Shown here: piece after piece, positions 16,221 to 24,837 of the stretch | How the letters are laid out: the number at the start of each line of letters is the position of its first letter | Numbering within the stretch: the stretch's first letter is position 1 | Assembly: GCA_028285035.1 (NCBI GenBank) | Contig: JANQQF010000002.1 | Location: 1-37,217 of the forward strand | From: Phycisphaerae bacterium | GTDB taxonomy: Bacteria; Chloroflexota; Anaerolineae; 4572-78; J111 | DNA: 37,217 nucleotides | Direction of reading: 5' to 3' | The notes under the pieces: model-generated | Told to the model about the DNA's origin: nothing | Databases searched by the model: none | What the model saw: the letters and a program-made list of their open reading frames with translations, nothing else | Translations under genes and position numbers: made by a program

Positions 16221-19200
16221 TCACGCCACCGCTCTTGGCAAAATCTGCTCTAGAATCTGTGGATCTTTGATAGCTTTATCTTGAGCGAGCAATAAAACTT
16301 TTGAGATCACTTCGGCGGTTTTTGGATCATCATCGGCAAAGGGTAAAAAGATACGACCGCGATGCTGGCTGCGGACGGGGACGAGACAGAGATATCCGCC
16401 CGGTTGTTGATGTACCACGCCGCTACCAAGATGAATGGAATAGTGATTGAGTTGGCCATCAACCAGGACGTGATTTTCCTTGAGCCGTACGTTTTCAAAC
16501 TTGAGCAGTTGACAGGTTTCGCGGACGAGCGCGGCTCGCATCTCGACCGTGGAGGCCGTGGCCTCGGGGTCAACGCCACCACGATGGGCCACACTGACGA
16601 CCAAGTCAAGATCACGCATGACCTCGCTAAAGAGGCGGGGAGGAATTTCACCCAAAGGCAAGGGTTTCCTTTCCCCCTTCTCGGAAAAATAAACGGTTTC
16701 TAAGGTTAAGCCCTCAACCTCGGCGGGGGTGTAAAAGCCGAAATCGAAGGTAAGCCACGCAGTCAGTCCTGCATCGTGGAAGGTGCGTCCCACGCCTTCC
16801 TCAGGACGGACGACCCAGCCGCGCTGACCTAACAATGCCAACGCCTGCTTGGGATTGACTTGATGTCCACTGTATCGGGGAGATGCTGTCACCTCATCTG
16901 ATTCAGCGGTAGTGCGCACGTACAATTCTCGAAAGACCTGCTTAAAAGGCTGAATATATTCCTGGCGAAAACATTCGGCTTGCCAAAGATGCCACATCTT
17001 TGTCGTGAGCAAGTCGTAGGGATGGGCGATTCGCAATGTTTGTTCAGGGTGGAGCTGAGATACCTTGTTATCGAGACCGTGTAGCTGTTGCCCGTCGTTG
17101 CTAGGATAGCCAATGATTTCGTCCCCAACAAAGACCAGTTGGGTCAACATCGGCTTAAGAATGGGGTGGGTTAAGAGTTGTTGTAACTCAGCCCCTGTAA
17201 AGACGTCTCCCCGACACATGGCCTCCTCTAACGATTGATGCATGCGACTAGTTTGTTTGGTGATTTTTCGTTTGCGGATAAGCAGCTCAGCGACATCTGG
17301 CTGCTTCTTCAATTTGGCTGGGACCGCTTTGAGCTGACGCCCTTTTTTCTCAATGGTAAGCTGAGCCTCGCCTAACGAATCGATGGCTAGGGTGAGGGTG
17401 ACCTCATTATAGGTTAAGGTGATCGGCCCCTCGGCCAAATCAGCGATGGCGGCACCTTCCATCGCCCATTCCAGGCGTTGTGGATCGGGATACCCAGCTA
17501 TTCGAGCTAGGTTCTCCATGCCAACCTTCGCCGCTAGTTTTTCACTGGCTTGTCGCTGGGAGCCAAATTTTCGGCTACCCCGGACAAATTCCTGAATGAG
17601 CTCATAACGTCGGAGCATTGTTGCTTCAAGCGTATCATCCTCTGGCAAGGGCAGTAACCCTAACGCTCGGACTGAGTCTTGATGGCGTTTGGTGGTGATA
17701 CGCTCGACGATTTCGGCCTCATCAACTTGGCCTAACATCGCACTGGCAAAGAGCTGGGCACGTTTGTGTCCGCCGCCGCCAGACGTGTACTTGGCTGCTT
17801 TATCAAGCGTGCCCCAGCGTGTTTCACCAAGCGCCTGATAAACCTGTTGAAACCAAGCCACATCAACGGCCCCATCTAATAAATCCTGCCCACTCAGTGG
17901 GGTTCGCTCGCTCATTTGAGCTTGCCACAAGGCCTGAATATCTTGATCGATGCGCCAGCTATTATCTTTGGTGTGGGCGTGGAACCACCAAATCGCTTCG
18001 GCTAACTTAGCCCATTGCAGGGTGTGCTCAACGTGATTGGCCCATTGGGGCGCATACATCGCAACTTCGATTAATCGCTTTTCGGTGAGTACTAGAGCGG
18101 CTATTTCTGAGGCAAACTTTTCTGGGGTATCCTGTTCATCGGGTAGAGTAGAACGAATCAAATGGCTAAAGACCTGTTTCTTACTCTCCCCATCATAGGT
18201 CCAGCCTCGGACAAAATTCTCTTTCTTGAAGCCTTTGAGCAGCTTGACCAAGGTAGTTAACCCACCGCTGTAGCGTAGGGCCAAGGCAGGCTGTGAGGCG
18301 GCGGTGGGAATATCCCCGCGCTGGTGTTCAATTTCGATGATTCGTTCACGACACTTTGCGATGCAAGCCTGTAAGCCTGGGGCATTGGCCCATTCGGTCG
18401 TCCCATACTGCTGTTTGTAGCCGCTCAAGTTACGCAGATCCCAAAATCCCTGACCTCGTCGGTAATATCCATTTGATGATGATTTTCGGGGTCCAATAAG
18501 ATGGTAGTAAATATCTGCCTCAGTGGCTGCGCCTATTTGGTAGGCTGTCACAATCTCTTCCATCTCTGGTCGGCCTAAGCGTTTGGCCCATTTGAAGTCA
18601 TCAAGCCAGCGCAAAAGCTGCCATAATCGAGCGTAATGCGTCGGCTGCCATTCAGCCTTGTTAAAGGCTCGGTGAGAGCGAGCTAGGTTTAACCAACCTA
18701 AAACAGTCGTATATCCCTCCCTCCCCGTCACCCACTGAGCGGTATGAAGTGAATGAAAATTATGCTCTACCCCATTTAGAAGAAAATCAACACTGTGCTG
18801 GGGCGGAAAAATCTGAAGCATCCACCATAGAAGTGGTTTGATGATAGATTGATAACGTAGCTTGGAGAGATCAATTTTACCGTAAAGTAACGCTGTCAAT
18901 TTCTTAGCCACACGATCATCTTCATCTGACAGAATGCCATAGCGGCGTCTTTGAGTGTTAAACGCAATTATTGCTCGGAAAATTTCAAAGCCATCATCAT
19001 CGCGATATTTACCAGAGCGATCAGCCCACCACGTATGCCAAATTTCAGCCAAGGGAAGGTCTGCTAAATTTTCGGTTAATGCCTTTTGTTTATTCGGCTC
19101 TGGAAACCCCCAACCAATATTGCCTAGTAGTTGGGTTTGGGGGCCATTGTAAGTGTTGAGGGTAATTTCTGTCTCTCGATGTTCATGGATTAAATCATCC

Positions 19201-21170
19201 AAACCTTGTAAACAGGCAGCCGCAGCGGAAGAAACTTTGAAAGGATTGGTTTGAAATAGCCTAGCTTGTGATTTTGGTGGGATCGATTTGGATCGTTGTT
19301 TGGGGTCAAACAGCCCTAACCCATCATCCAAGGTAGCTGGTGTCGGCTGCTTATCTAAAATGTGGGTCAAGAAGGTTTGTTCGGTTTCATTCAAACGTGG
19401 ATGTTGCTGCTGATATTGTTTGGCTGTGTCCTGGACAAATCTAGTCAGGCGTTTCTGTTGCTCAAGCTGATGTAGGAGTTCCAAGCCGGCCTGACGCTGT
19501 TTGATATTTTTGGCTGTCAGCAATCGGTCAGCACTGGCCTGAATGAGCTTACTTTTTTGGGCCAATATCATCCCCAGAATTCCCCGGCGCAGATCGCCGG
19601 CCTGACGGGTGAGATAGCCCTCAAGCTGCTCGATTTCTGGCTCGGTTAAACGCATTTTTTTGGCGACCTCAATGGCACTTCTACGAACATGCTGACTGCG
19701 GTCACCCATTAACTGAATAATCATCGTTCGGGTTTGCTCATCCCAGCCTGTCTTATCTTTTCCAATTAGATTTGAGATAATGTAACTGCGTCTGTGGATG
19801 CTCATCAGGTTGATGTAGGGATAGAGGTGGCTATATGATCGTTCTGCTAAGGCGGGGACAAGGGTATCTGCTAATTGTTGCTTATCAGCCGTAAGAGCGA
19901 GCCAGGACCAGACCAAGGGTTCAAGCTGTTTTTGTTTTGCTGGAAAATGAGGAATCGCTAATTCGAGGCGATCAAATAGAGTTGCTGAAACTTCATCATG
20001 AGCGTGATGATTGATTTGCAAAGCCTGAAAGGCAACGGTAGCAATACGTAAATCAGAATGGTTAAGTTGGGGTAATAATAAGGTTTTCGCTTCGGGTAAT
20101 TTTAGCAGGGCTAGAAAATAGGTGCCGACGAATTGATGCTCCAATTTAGGGTGCTGTAATAATGCTTTGGTGTGTGTCAACGCAACCTCCGCGTCACTAA
20201 AAGCGGCGATACACAAAGCGTTGTAGATTTGTTGGGGTTCATCACTTTCTAAGGCGGCTCGTTGTTGCTCTGGCTGATGGAGCAAGTCATTCAACTGCTC
20301 TAAAATGCGTTGGACCGTGCGGGTATTGGCGGCCTCCCATCGCAAACCAAACCAAACATCGACTGCTCGTACAACACTGCTAAAACGGACTAGATTTTGC
20401 TCGCAAATGAGATGGACCATTCGTTTGAAGGCGGTTGGGTGGGCCTCATCAACCGTTTCTAAGATCACCTGTCGTAGGCCTTCTTGGCGTTGGGCCGCAA
20501 TCAATAACTTTTCCACCATCTCCCAGCCTTCAGGTCGGGAGGCACTGAGCAAGCCCTGCACAACATGCCGTCCCATTGCGCCGATTTCGTGCTCACCTTT
20601 GGCTGAGGCCATCAGGATATCAAAGACTTGCTTACCCGTCTCTGGACAGGCATCAATCGTCGCCGCAAATAAAACACCAAGAGCATTATTCTGTCTATAA
20701 CTGCTAAGGTAAGGTGCCCATTGGGCAAACCAGACCACATCTTGCTCATACTGTTGTGCTGCGTATAGCAATCGACGGAGCCAATTACTTCTGCGTGACA
20801 ATGTCAACTGTGGTGAATTGGGGGTGCGAAAGGCTCGTCGATAACCGCCCACTTGATAAGGGAACTTTTTCTGGGCTTGCCACGCCATCTCAACCTGTGG
20901 GGCTAATTTTGGGTATAAGCAGGTAAAGATAGTGATACGATCTACCTCAGGCATTGTCTCTAGATTTTGAGTTGCTGCCTCATACGCTTCGCTATTGGTC
21001 CGCCAATCACTCGATTTGAATGACTTACCATCTTCATCATACCCCAATAAATTCCAGGTTGTTCCCTGTAGCGACCGGGGTAATTTGGCAATAGCCTGCT
21101 TGACCCGTGCCTGACCGTTCTCGACCTGAGCCTGTTCCAACATCTCTTTAGCTGTATCTGGGTTAAGCAT
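16221..21170 (-). CDS. Giant HEAT-like repeat protein with C-terminal DUF4132 domain
   Basis: From ATG 21170 the protein has 1649 residues; GGGAGG precedes this start, and a start 27 bases upstream is less likely. The first roughly 650 residues look like helical HEAT-type repeats. A central segment near 1185-1235 carries the conserved RYELIQEFVRGSRKFGSQRQ motif found in DUF4132/DUF5724 proteins. The DUF4132 part, about 1290 to the end, includes QPFKQVFRELY and GYLCLVPV. E. coli YehI belongs to this family and sits with a MoxR-type ATPase (YehL), a VWA protein (YehP) and a SWIM protein (YehQ). None of those partners is here. The biochemical function is unknown. Its stop is followed by a strong terminator. 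Confidence 0.85.
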   Translation of the reverse strand: MLNPDTAKEMLEQAQVENGQARVKQAIAKLPRSLQGTTWNLLGYDEDGKSFKSSDWRTNSEAYEAATQNLETMPEVDRITIFTCLYPKLAPQVEMAWQAQKKFPYQVGGYRRAFRTPNSPQLTLSRRSNWLRRLLYAAQQYEQDVVWFAQWAPYLSSYRQNNALGVLFAATIDACPETGKQVFDILMASAKGEHEIGAMGRHVVQGLLSASRPEGWEMVEKLLIAAQRQEGLRQVILETVDEAHPTAFKRMVHLICEQNLVRFSSVVRAVDVWFGLRWEAANTRTVQRILEQLNDLLHQPEQQRAALESDEPQQIYNALCIAAFSDAEVALTHTKALLQHPKLEHQFVGTYFLALLKLPEAKTLLLPQLNHSDLRIATVAFQALQINHHAHDEVSATLFDRLELAIPHFPAKQKQLEPLVWSWLALTADKQQLADTLVPALAERSYSHLYPYINLMSIHRRSYIISNLIGKDKTGWDEQTRTMIIQLMGDRSQHVRRSAIEVAKKMRLTEPEIEQLEGYLTRQAGDLRRGILGMILAQKSKLIQASADRLLTAKNIKQRQAGLELLHQLEQQKRLTRFVQDTAKQYQQQHPRLNETEQTFLTHILDKQPTPATLDDGLGLFDPKQRSKSIPPKSQARLFQTNPFKVSSAAAACLQGLDDLIHEHRETEITLNTYNGPQTQLLGNIGWGFPEPNKQKALTENLADLPLAEIWHTWWADRSGKYRDDDGFEIFRAIIAFNTQRRRYGILSDEDDRVAKKLTALLYGKIDLSKLRYQSIIKPLLWWMLQIFPPQHSVDFLLNGVEHNFHSLHTAQWVTGREGYTTVLGWLNLARSHRAFNKAEWQPTHYARLWQLLRWLDDFKWAKRLGRPEMEEIVTAYQIGAATEADIYYHLIGPRKSSSNGYYRRGQGFWDLRNLSGYKQQYGTTEWANAPGLQACIAKCRERIIEIEHQRGDIPTAASQPALALRYSGGLTTLVKLLKGFKKENFVRGWTYDGESKKQVFSHLIRSTLPDEQDTPEKFASEIAALVLTEKRLIEVAMYAPQWANHVEHTLQWAKLAEAIWWFHAHTKDNSWRIDQDIQALWQAQMSERTPLSGQDLLDGAVDVAWFQQVYQALGETRWGTLDKAAKYTSGGGGHKRAQLFASAMLGQVDEAEIVERITTKRHQDSVRALGLLPLPEDDTLEATMLRRYELIQEFVRGSRKFGSQRQASEKLAAKVGMENLARIAGYPDPQRLEWAMEGAAIADLAEGPITLTYNEVTLTLAIDSLGEAQLTIEKKGRQLKAVPAKLKKQPDVAELLIRKRKITKQTSRMHQSLEEAMCRGDVFTGAELQQLLTHPILKPMLTQLVFVGDEIIGYPSNDGQQLHGLDNKVSQLHPEQTLRIAHPYDLLTTKMWHLWQAECFRQEYIQPFKQVFRELYVRTTAESDEVTASPRYSGHQVNPKQALALLGQRGWVVRPEEGVGRTFHDAGLTAWLTFDFGFYTPAEVEGLTLETVYFSEKGERKPLPLGEIPPRLFSEVMRDLDLVVSVAHRGGVDPEATASTVEMRAALVRETCQLLKFENVRLKENHVLVDGQLNHYSIHLGSGVVHQQPGGYLCLVPVRSQHRGRIFLPFADDDPKTAEVISKVLLLAQDKAIKDPQILEQILPRAVA

Positions 21171-21174
21171 AATT

Positions 21175-21612
21175 TCATCCTCCCGCCAATGGAACAAGTC
21201 TAATAAAGGTCACGGTGCTGTTTGGGCTAATGTAGACCGTTGCATCTAAATCTGTTTTTTGGGAATTGTCGAGAAAAACATAGTAGAGACCATCTTCAAA
21301 GGCTTGGAGGGCAACTGCGATGGCAGAGTCGTCTGAGACATCTTGTATCAGCTCATGACCACCTGGATCAATCTTTCCCACGATCACTGCGGTTGAGATT
21401 TCTTGGGCCGTCAAGGCGTGAAACAAACGACGTTCTTCCTGGCGGTGTCGAAAGGCTTCGACCTCTTCCAAAACAATATGCTGAATCAAATCACGCAAGG
21501 TTGTTTGGCCACCAGAGGTTTGCCATTGGGGATGATAGGGGATTGAATATTGGGGGGATAACTGCCGTTTTTGACCTACCTGTCTACTTTCTACTGTGAT
21601 GGTTGTTGTCAT
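21175..21612 (-). CDS. Conserved small protein, partner of the DUF4132 gene
   Basis: This 145-residue protein starts at ATG 21612 behind AGGAGA; a TTG 33 bases upstream is not convincing. It contains TLRDLIQHIVLEEVEAFRHR, EERRLFHALTAQEI and the ending VTFIRLVPLAGG. I recall similar small proteins next to DUF4132 genes in other phyla, but I cannot name a function. It has no signal peptide or membrane segment. Its stop is followed 4 bases later by the giant gene's ATG, and its last codons supply that gene's ribosome site, so the two are coupled and probably act together. Confidence 0.75.
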   Translation of the reverse strand: MTTTITVESRQVGQKRQLSPQYSIPYHPQWQTSGGQTTLRDLIQHIVLEEVEAFRHRQEERRLFHALTAQEISTAVIVGKIDPGGHELIQDVSDDSAIAVALQAFEDGLYYVFLDNSQKTDLDATVYISPNSTVTFIRLVPLAGG

Positions 21613-21653
21613 AATTTTGTCTCCTATACCGTTTAAAGTTAGCAACCATAATC

Positions 21654-21698
21654 GTGTTCTATTTTATAGTACATTTGTTCTTTTAGCAAATTTGTTCT
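21654..21698 (-). promoter_or_regulatory. Promoter of the DUF4132 operon with triple AGAACAAAT-like repeats
   Basis: On the minus strand TATAAA (21668-21663) has TTGCTA (21689-21684) 15 bases upstream. AGAACAAAT occurs at 21698-21690 and 21681-21673 (period 17), and AGAACA again at 21660-21655. The repeats bracket the promoter, as an operator would. Confidence 0.45.
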
Positions 21699-21726
21699 AT
21701 TGGGTTGGGTGAGGTATTAGTCAATA

Positions 21727-21891
21727 CTATCCGTTGTGCTTTTGACAGATCAAAAGGTGATCGAGGGAAGCCTGAAGGAGGGAGAGGATAAAGACATAGA
21801 CAAGGGTAACCATCAGCTGTGCGATTGTGCCAAGACCAAAGGTAAGGGGATGCAATGACCAATTCGGATTTAGTGAATTTGTTGCTATTTC
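21727..21891 (-). pseudogene. Possible C-terminal remnant of a membrane protein
   Basis: An open minus-strand stretch of 54 codons ends at a stop at 21727. It reads like a transmembrane tail (WSLHPLTFGLGTIAQL, then a hydrophobic VTLVYVFILSLLQ). It has no ribosome site, and its only ATG is internal. It abuts the transposase remnant, so it may be a gene broken by that insertion. The rest of this gap holds only the promoter described separately. Confidence 0.3.
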
Positions 21892-22137
21892 CTACTTCTC
21901 AGCAAGTTACTCAATCGTTTTGTCCCGCTGATGCTTGTCTCGATTGAGAATATACCCGCCCAACTCACTCAACAACAATCCATACCGATTATGCCTCAAC
22001 GCCACCATCGCCTGTAATGTTCGTAAGAACGTCCGCACCAACCATTTATCCAGCTTCTCATCCAACACCACCAACAATAGCATCACAAATTCGACCAATT
22101 GCTGTCCCAACTTTTGATCTGTTGCATTCTTCTCCAT
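21885..22137 (-). pseudogene. Transposase N-terminal remnant, frameshifted and truncated
   Basis: The 76-residue frame from ATG 22137 begins MEKNATDQKLGQQLVEF and contains VALRHNRYGLLLSELGGYIL. I recognise this as the start of a DDE transposase of IS4-like type; the family assignment is tentative. After LNRD the frame breaks: the expected continuation (TKRLSNLLRS) appears in another frame at 21923-21888 and then stops at 21885. The catalytic part is absent. A strong GAGGAGG precedes the start but is buried in a hairpin. Confidence 0.6.
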
Positions 22138-22139
22138 AC

Positions 22140-22200
22140 AAAAAGACCTCCTCGGTTATTTCGGTGCCATAAAACTTAGTTTAACTGAGCAGGTCTTTTT
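22140..22200 (-). terminator. Hairpin that sequesters the transposase ribosome site; also SPFH gene terminator
   Basis: AAAAAGACCT plus CTCGGTT (22140-22157) pairs with AACTGAG plus AGGTCTTTTT (22183-22200), with one C/C bulge and one G-U pair. T-runs exist on both strands, so it can terminate the SPFH gene transcript that ends at 22262. On the minus strand the stem contains the GAGGAGG of the transposase gene, so read-through mRNA would hide it, as known for several insertion sequences. Confidence 0.65.
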
Positions 22201-22261
22201 TGTTTATTTCGCCTTCCCTATTATTTGGGATGACTCTTGTTTTGATTTTATTTATTTAAGC

Positions 22262-23470
22262 CTAATTGTTGCTTTCTGCTTCAGCGGTTTCAGGTTGAAC
22301 CGGTTGGGTTTGAGCTGCTGCCGGGCTAGCATCAACGGTTGGGACGATCCCTGGACCTGGTAAAACGAGATTAGGTACAGTACCTTCTGGGGTGAAGATG
22401 ATTTTATCAGTAGGTTGTAAGGCATCAGCATTAGCTTGTACTTTTTGTAGGTCTAAATAGCCTGGATTAGCACTGTATAATTCTGCTAACGTGCTTTGGA
22501 CAGCCAAATCAGCCTTTGCTTTTTCCTCAGCCGCCAAGGCTAAGGCTCGGTTAATGTCTAGGTCCTGTTCAGCAGCCAAAAGCTCGTTTGCTTTTGTCGC
22601 TTCAATAATGGCACGTTCGGCTTCAACTCGAGCCAACTCGTTGGCACGTTCCGCCTCAATAACAGATTTCTGGGCGGCGATTTTTTCTTTGTCCAACTCG
22701 GCCAAAATGGTTTGCTGTTTTGTTTCCTCTTGTAACCGACTTTGTTCTACCCGAATTTCCCCTTCTTGACGGGCCTGTTCAGCAGCGGCCTGAGCTGCCG
22801 CTCGTAACTCGTCCTGAGCCGCTTTTTCAGTTTCTAACCGGCTTTGAACAATTGCATCCAGCGCAGCCTGAACTTCAGGTGAGAGGATTACTTCGGGAAC
22901 AACCACGTTGTCTACCCTGAGACCTAACTCACCTGTTAATTTATTCAACTCGTCATCAATACAGGCTCGTAATGCGTCCCGAGCCGTCCCAATGATGTTG
23001 TCATCAAAGGTACGATCCCCAACACAAACCTTCATGGCCTGACGTGTAAACGCTTGTACCCGCTCCTGAGCAGACAGATCATTGAGATAGATCCCACGAT
23101 ATTTTGACCAGCCCTCACGAATGAGATCGGCATCACCTAATGTTGGCCTGAAAATATCGCCACTAACCACCAATCCAATGCGTTGCTTGTCTTTGGTGAT
23201 AATTTCTGGGTCGGTCACTTCAAAAGAGATCGCCTGACTAGAAACGCGCTCCATTTCCACAAAAAGTCCAAAATCGTTGTAAACGCCAGGACCAACGACA
23301 TTGGTAATCCGTCCACTCTGAAATTGGACTCCCACTTCCTGCTCATCAACCCGTTCAAAAAAATAAAAGAATTGGCTAGAGAAGGTTAACAACACAAGAA
23401 CGATGATGACCACTACAATGATTGTTGCAAACACTGAAGCGCCACCGGCAAATCGTCGTATCGAATTCAT
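22262..23470 (-). CDS. SPFH/band-7 (prohibitin-like) membrane protein
   Basis: This 402-residue protein starts at ATG 23470 with AAAGGAG 7 bases upstream; the preceding TTG would add one residue. A single N-terminal helix (about 13-33, IIVVVIIVLVLLTF) anchors it. The SPFH domain follows (EQEVGVQFQSGRITNVVGPG, then VVPEVILSPEVQAALDAI near 215). Residues about 215-335 form a long Ala/Glu/Arg-rich coiled coil, and the tail is Pro/Gln-rich. Family members form large ring or cage assemblies at membranes and regulate proteases or membrane domains. No NfeD or FtsH partner is nearby. The gene appears to stand alone between two terminators. Confidence 0.9.
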   Translation of the reverse strand: MNSIRRFAGGASVFATIIVVVIIVLVLLTFSSQFFYFFERVDEQEVGVQFQSGRITNVVGPGVYNDFGLFVEMERVSSQAISFEVTDPEIITKDKQRIGLVVSGDIFRPTLGDADLIREGWSKYRGIYLNDLSAQERVQAFTRQAMKVCVGDRTFDDNIIGTARDALRACIDDELNKLTGELGLRVDNVVVPEVILSPEVQAALDAIVQSRLETEKAAQDELRAAAQAAAEQARQEGEIRVEQSRLQEETKQQTILAELDKEKIAAQKSVIEAERANELARVEAERAIIEATKANELLAAEQDLDINRALALAAEEKAKADLAVQSTLAELYSANPGYLDLQKVQANADALQPTDKIIFTPEGTVPNLVLPGPGIVPTVDASPAAAQTQPVQPETAEAESNN

Positions 23471-23533
23471 CAATATACTCCTTTGGTAGATTTTAATATG
23501 TTTGAAATGCTTTAGTTATTGTACCACGCAGAA

Positions 23534-23570
23534 CTAGCTTTACATAGCAGGTGACGATGTAAATCGCTAG
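23534..23570. promoter_or_regulatory. Inverted repeat upstream of the SPFH gene
   Basis: CTAGC-TTTACAT (23534-23545) is mirrored by ATGTAAA-TC-GCTAG (23557-23570). A -10-like TACAAT lies just downstream on the minus strand (23523-23518), without a clear -35. This could be an activator site. The rest of 23571-23731 shows nothing recognisable. Confidence 0.25.
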
Positions 23571-23731
23571 CTTGTTCCTACATTTTGTATGTTACGTATC
23601 AACTTTAAGGGGAATTTGTAATTTTTCTACAAAAGTTCGTAGTGTAATCTGTTGGTAGTTGCTTTTCACCTAATATACAGGTTGCATCAGCCCATTTTTC
23701 TATTAGCTTTCATGAGGTTACTGAACAAAAC

Positions 23732-23757
23732 AAAAAACCAGTCCTGAGTCGGGCTGG
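23732..23757 (-). terminator. Terminator for leftward transcription from the dioxygenase region
   Basis: CCAGTCC and GGGCTGG form a 7-bp stem (one G-U) with a 6-base loop. On the minus strand it is followed by six T. It stands 30 bases after the stop of the pentapeptide remnant. Confidence 0.75.
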
Positions 23758-23786
23758 CTTTGGTGATTGAAACTATCGATATATAA

Positions 23787-24005
23787 TTACCCATAAATCA
23801 TATTAGATACTTTATCAGTCTGCCAGGGCCATTTTGTGTATTTATCCAATGTCACTATGGCGGGGGCAAATTCTATAGGAAGAATAGCATCGGTTAAATC
23901 TGCCCCGCTGAGGTCTACCCCACGGAGGTTTGCCCCAGCGGGGCTTTCCTCCCCCAACGCCCCCTCTGGGGGCTTCCTAATACCTCTCGAAAAGCGGGAG
24001 GTCGA
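23787..24005 (-). pseudogene. Pentapeptide-repeat protein remnant
   Basis: An open minus-strand frame ends at the stop 23787-23789. It contains consecutive pentapeptide units (GANLRGVDLSGADLTDAIL) and then a C-terminal tail with TLDKYTKWPW, as in many pentapeptide-repeat proteins. The upstream part runs into a GC-rich hairpin sequence and then a stop at 24006-24008. There is no start codon with a ribosome site. Only about three repeat units remain, so it looks truncated and inactive. Confidence 0.55.
23941..24000. repeat. GC-rich hairpin insertion in the pentapeptide remnant
   Basis: GCCCCC and GGGGGC (23959-23973) form a tight stem with a 3-base loop. A second stem, CCTCTCG against CGGGAGG, lies just to the right. 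Base composition differs sharply from its surroundings, consistent with a small inserted repeat. Confidence 0.5.
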
Positions 24006-24027
24006 TTATTTACAGCATCATCGAAAC

Positions 24028-24678
24028 CTAAACATCCCCGTACATCCGCTTGAAATGACGATCCGAACCCATCCCAGCCTTTAGACCTGTACGACCGTGG
24101 AGCATACGGTCATTGTCGAAGACATAGACCGAACCGGGCTTGACATCGAGGTGGATGACGTGCTTGTTGATGGCTTCAAAATAGCGGGTAACCGCCGGAG
24201 CGGGATTGTCGAGCATATCGTAACGGAAACGAACGACGATGTCGTCACCATAATCGGCAATGATGGGGCCGGTGAGGGGCGGATAATCGATGTGAGAGGG
24301 TGGGGGGAAGGTAACATTTTGGGTCTTGAGAAAAGTTTGATCTTCTTCACTTAAATCAGCCAATGCCGCCCAGCCATCAGATAGCAGGGGCACGCCACCG
24401 TGGGCCGACTCATTGTTAACGCAGAACATGCCGATGTATTTGGGAGGCTTAGGGTGCCAACTGAGGTCGGTATGCAGATCAAACTCGCCTGTTCCGGCAT
24501 ACGAGGCGGGTTGGAAACCTGGCTGCGGCTGGAGATCCATAATCATCGGTAGGTCCAAATAAGCAATGGGTTCTGCCACTGCTTTAACATACTCCTCCAA
24601 CGTTTCATTGGGCCTCTCAAGCCCCAGCCCTTCAACATAGGCATAACCATTTTTTTGCAGATCTTGAATAAAGTTCAT
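24028..24678 (-). CDS. TauD/TfdA-like Fe(II)/2-oxoglutarate-dependent dioxygenase
   Basis: This 216-residue protein is shorter than TauD (about 280), resembling the compact clavaminate-synthase-like group. The iron ligands are H69 and D71 in FDLHTDLSWH and H194 in DRMLHGRTGL; R207 or R211 near the end would bind 2-oxoglutarate. Such enzymes hydroxylate or cleave small substrates such as sulfonates, amino acids or trimethyllysine. The substrate is unknown here. The start has GAGGTG upstream. It is transcribed alone or with the decayed pentapeptide gene, up to the terminator at 23732. Confidence 0.85.
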   Translation of the reverse strand: MNFIQDLQKNGYAYVEGLGLERPNETLEEYVKAVAEPIAYLDLPMIMDLQPQPGFQPASYAGTGEFDLHTDLSWHPKPPKYIGMFCVNNESAHGGVPLLSDGWAALADLSEEDQTFLKTQNVTFPPPSHIDYPPLTGPIIADYGDDIVVRFRYDMLDNPAPAVTRYFEAINKHVIHLDVKPGSVYVFDNDRMLHGRTGLKAGMGSDRHFKRMYGDV

Positions 24679-24700
24679 AACTCACCTCTTTGATGATAGC

Positions 24701-24780
24701 GTAGCAAGGTCGCAAAGTCGCAGAGTAGTAGAGGCACAAGACAAAATAATTTTGACCTTGTTATTCTGCTACCTTGCTAC
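24701..24780. repeat. Hairpin repeat with GTAGCAAGGT arms
   Basis: GTAGCAAGGT (24701-24710) and ACCTTGCTAC (24771-24780) are perfect inverted copies. The arms also carry related iterations (GCAAAGTCGCAGAGTAG). It fills most of the gap upstream of the dioxygenase gene. Confidence 0.65.
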
Positions 24781-24837
24781 CCTGATACCTTATAACTTTG
24801 TTAAATTATAGATGGAGATGAGGTGGATGCCAAGCGT

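Noticed and set aside
20305..20700. 131-codon plus-strand ORF
   Set aside because: Antisense shadow of the DUF4132 gene.
21654..21698. SOS (LexA) box from the GAACA repeats
   Set aside because: The repeats are direct and lack the GAAC-N4-GTTC symmetry of Gram-positive LexA sites.
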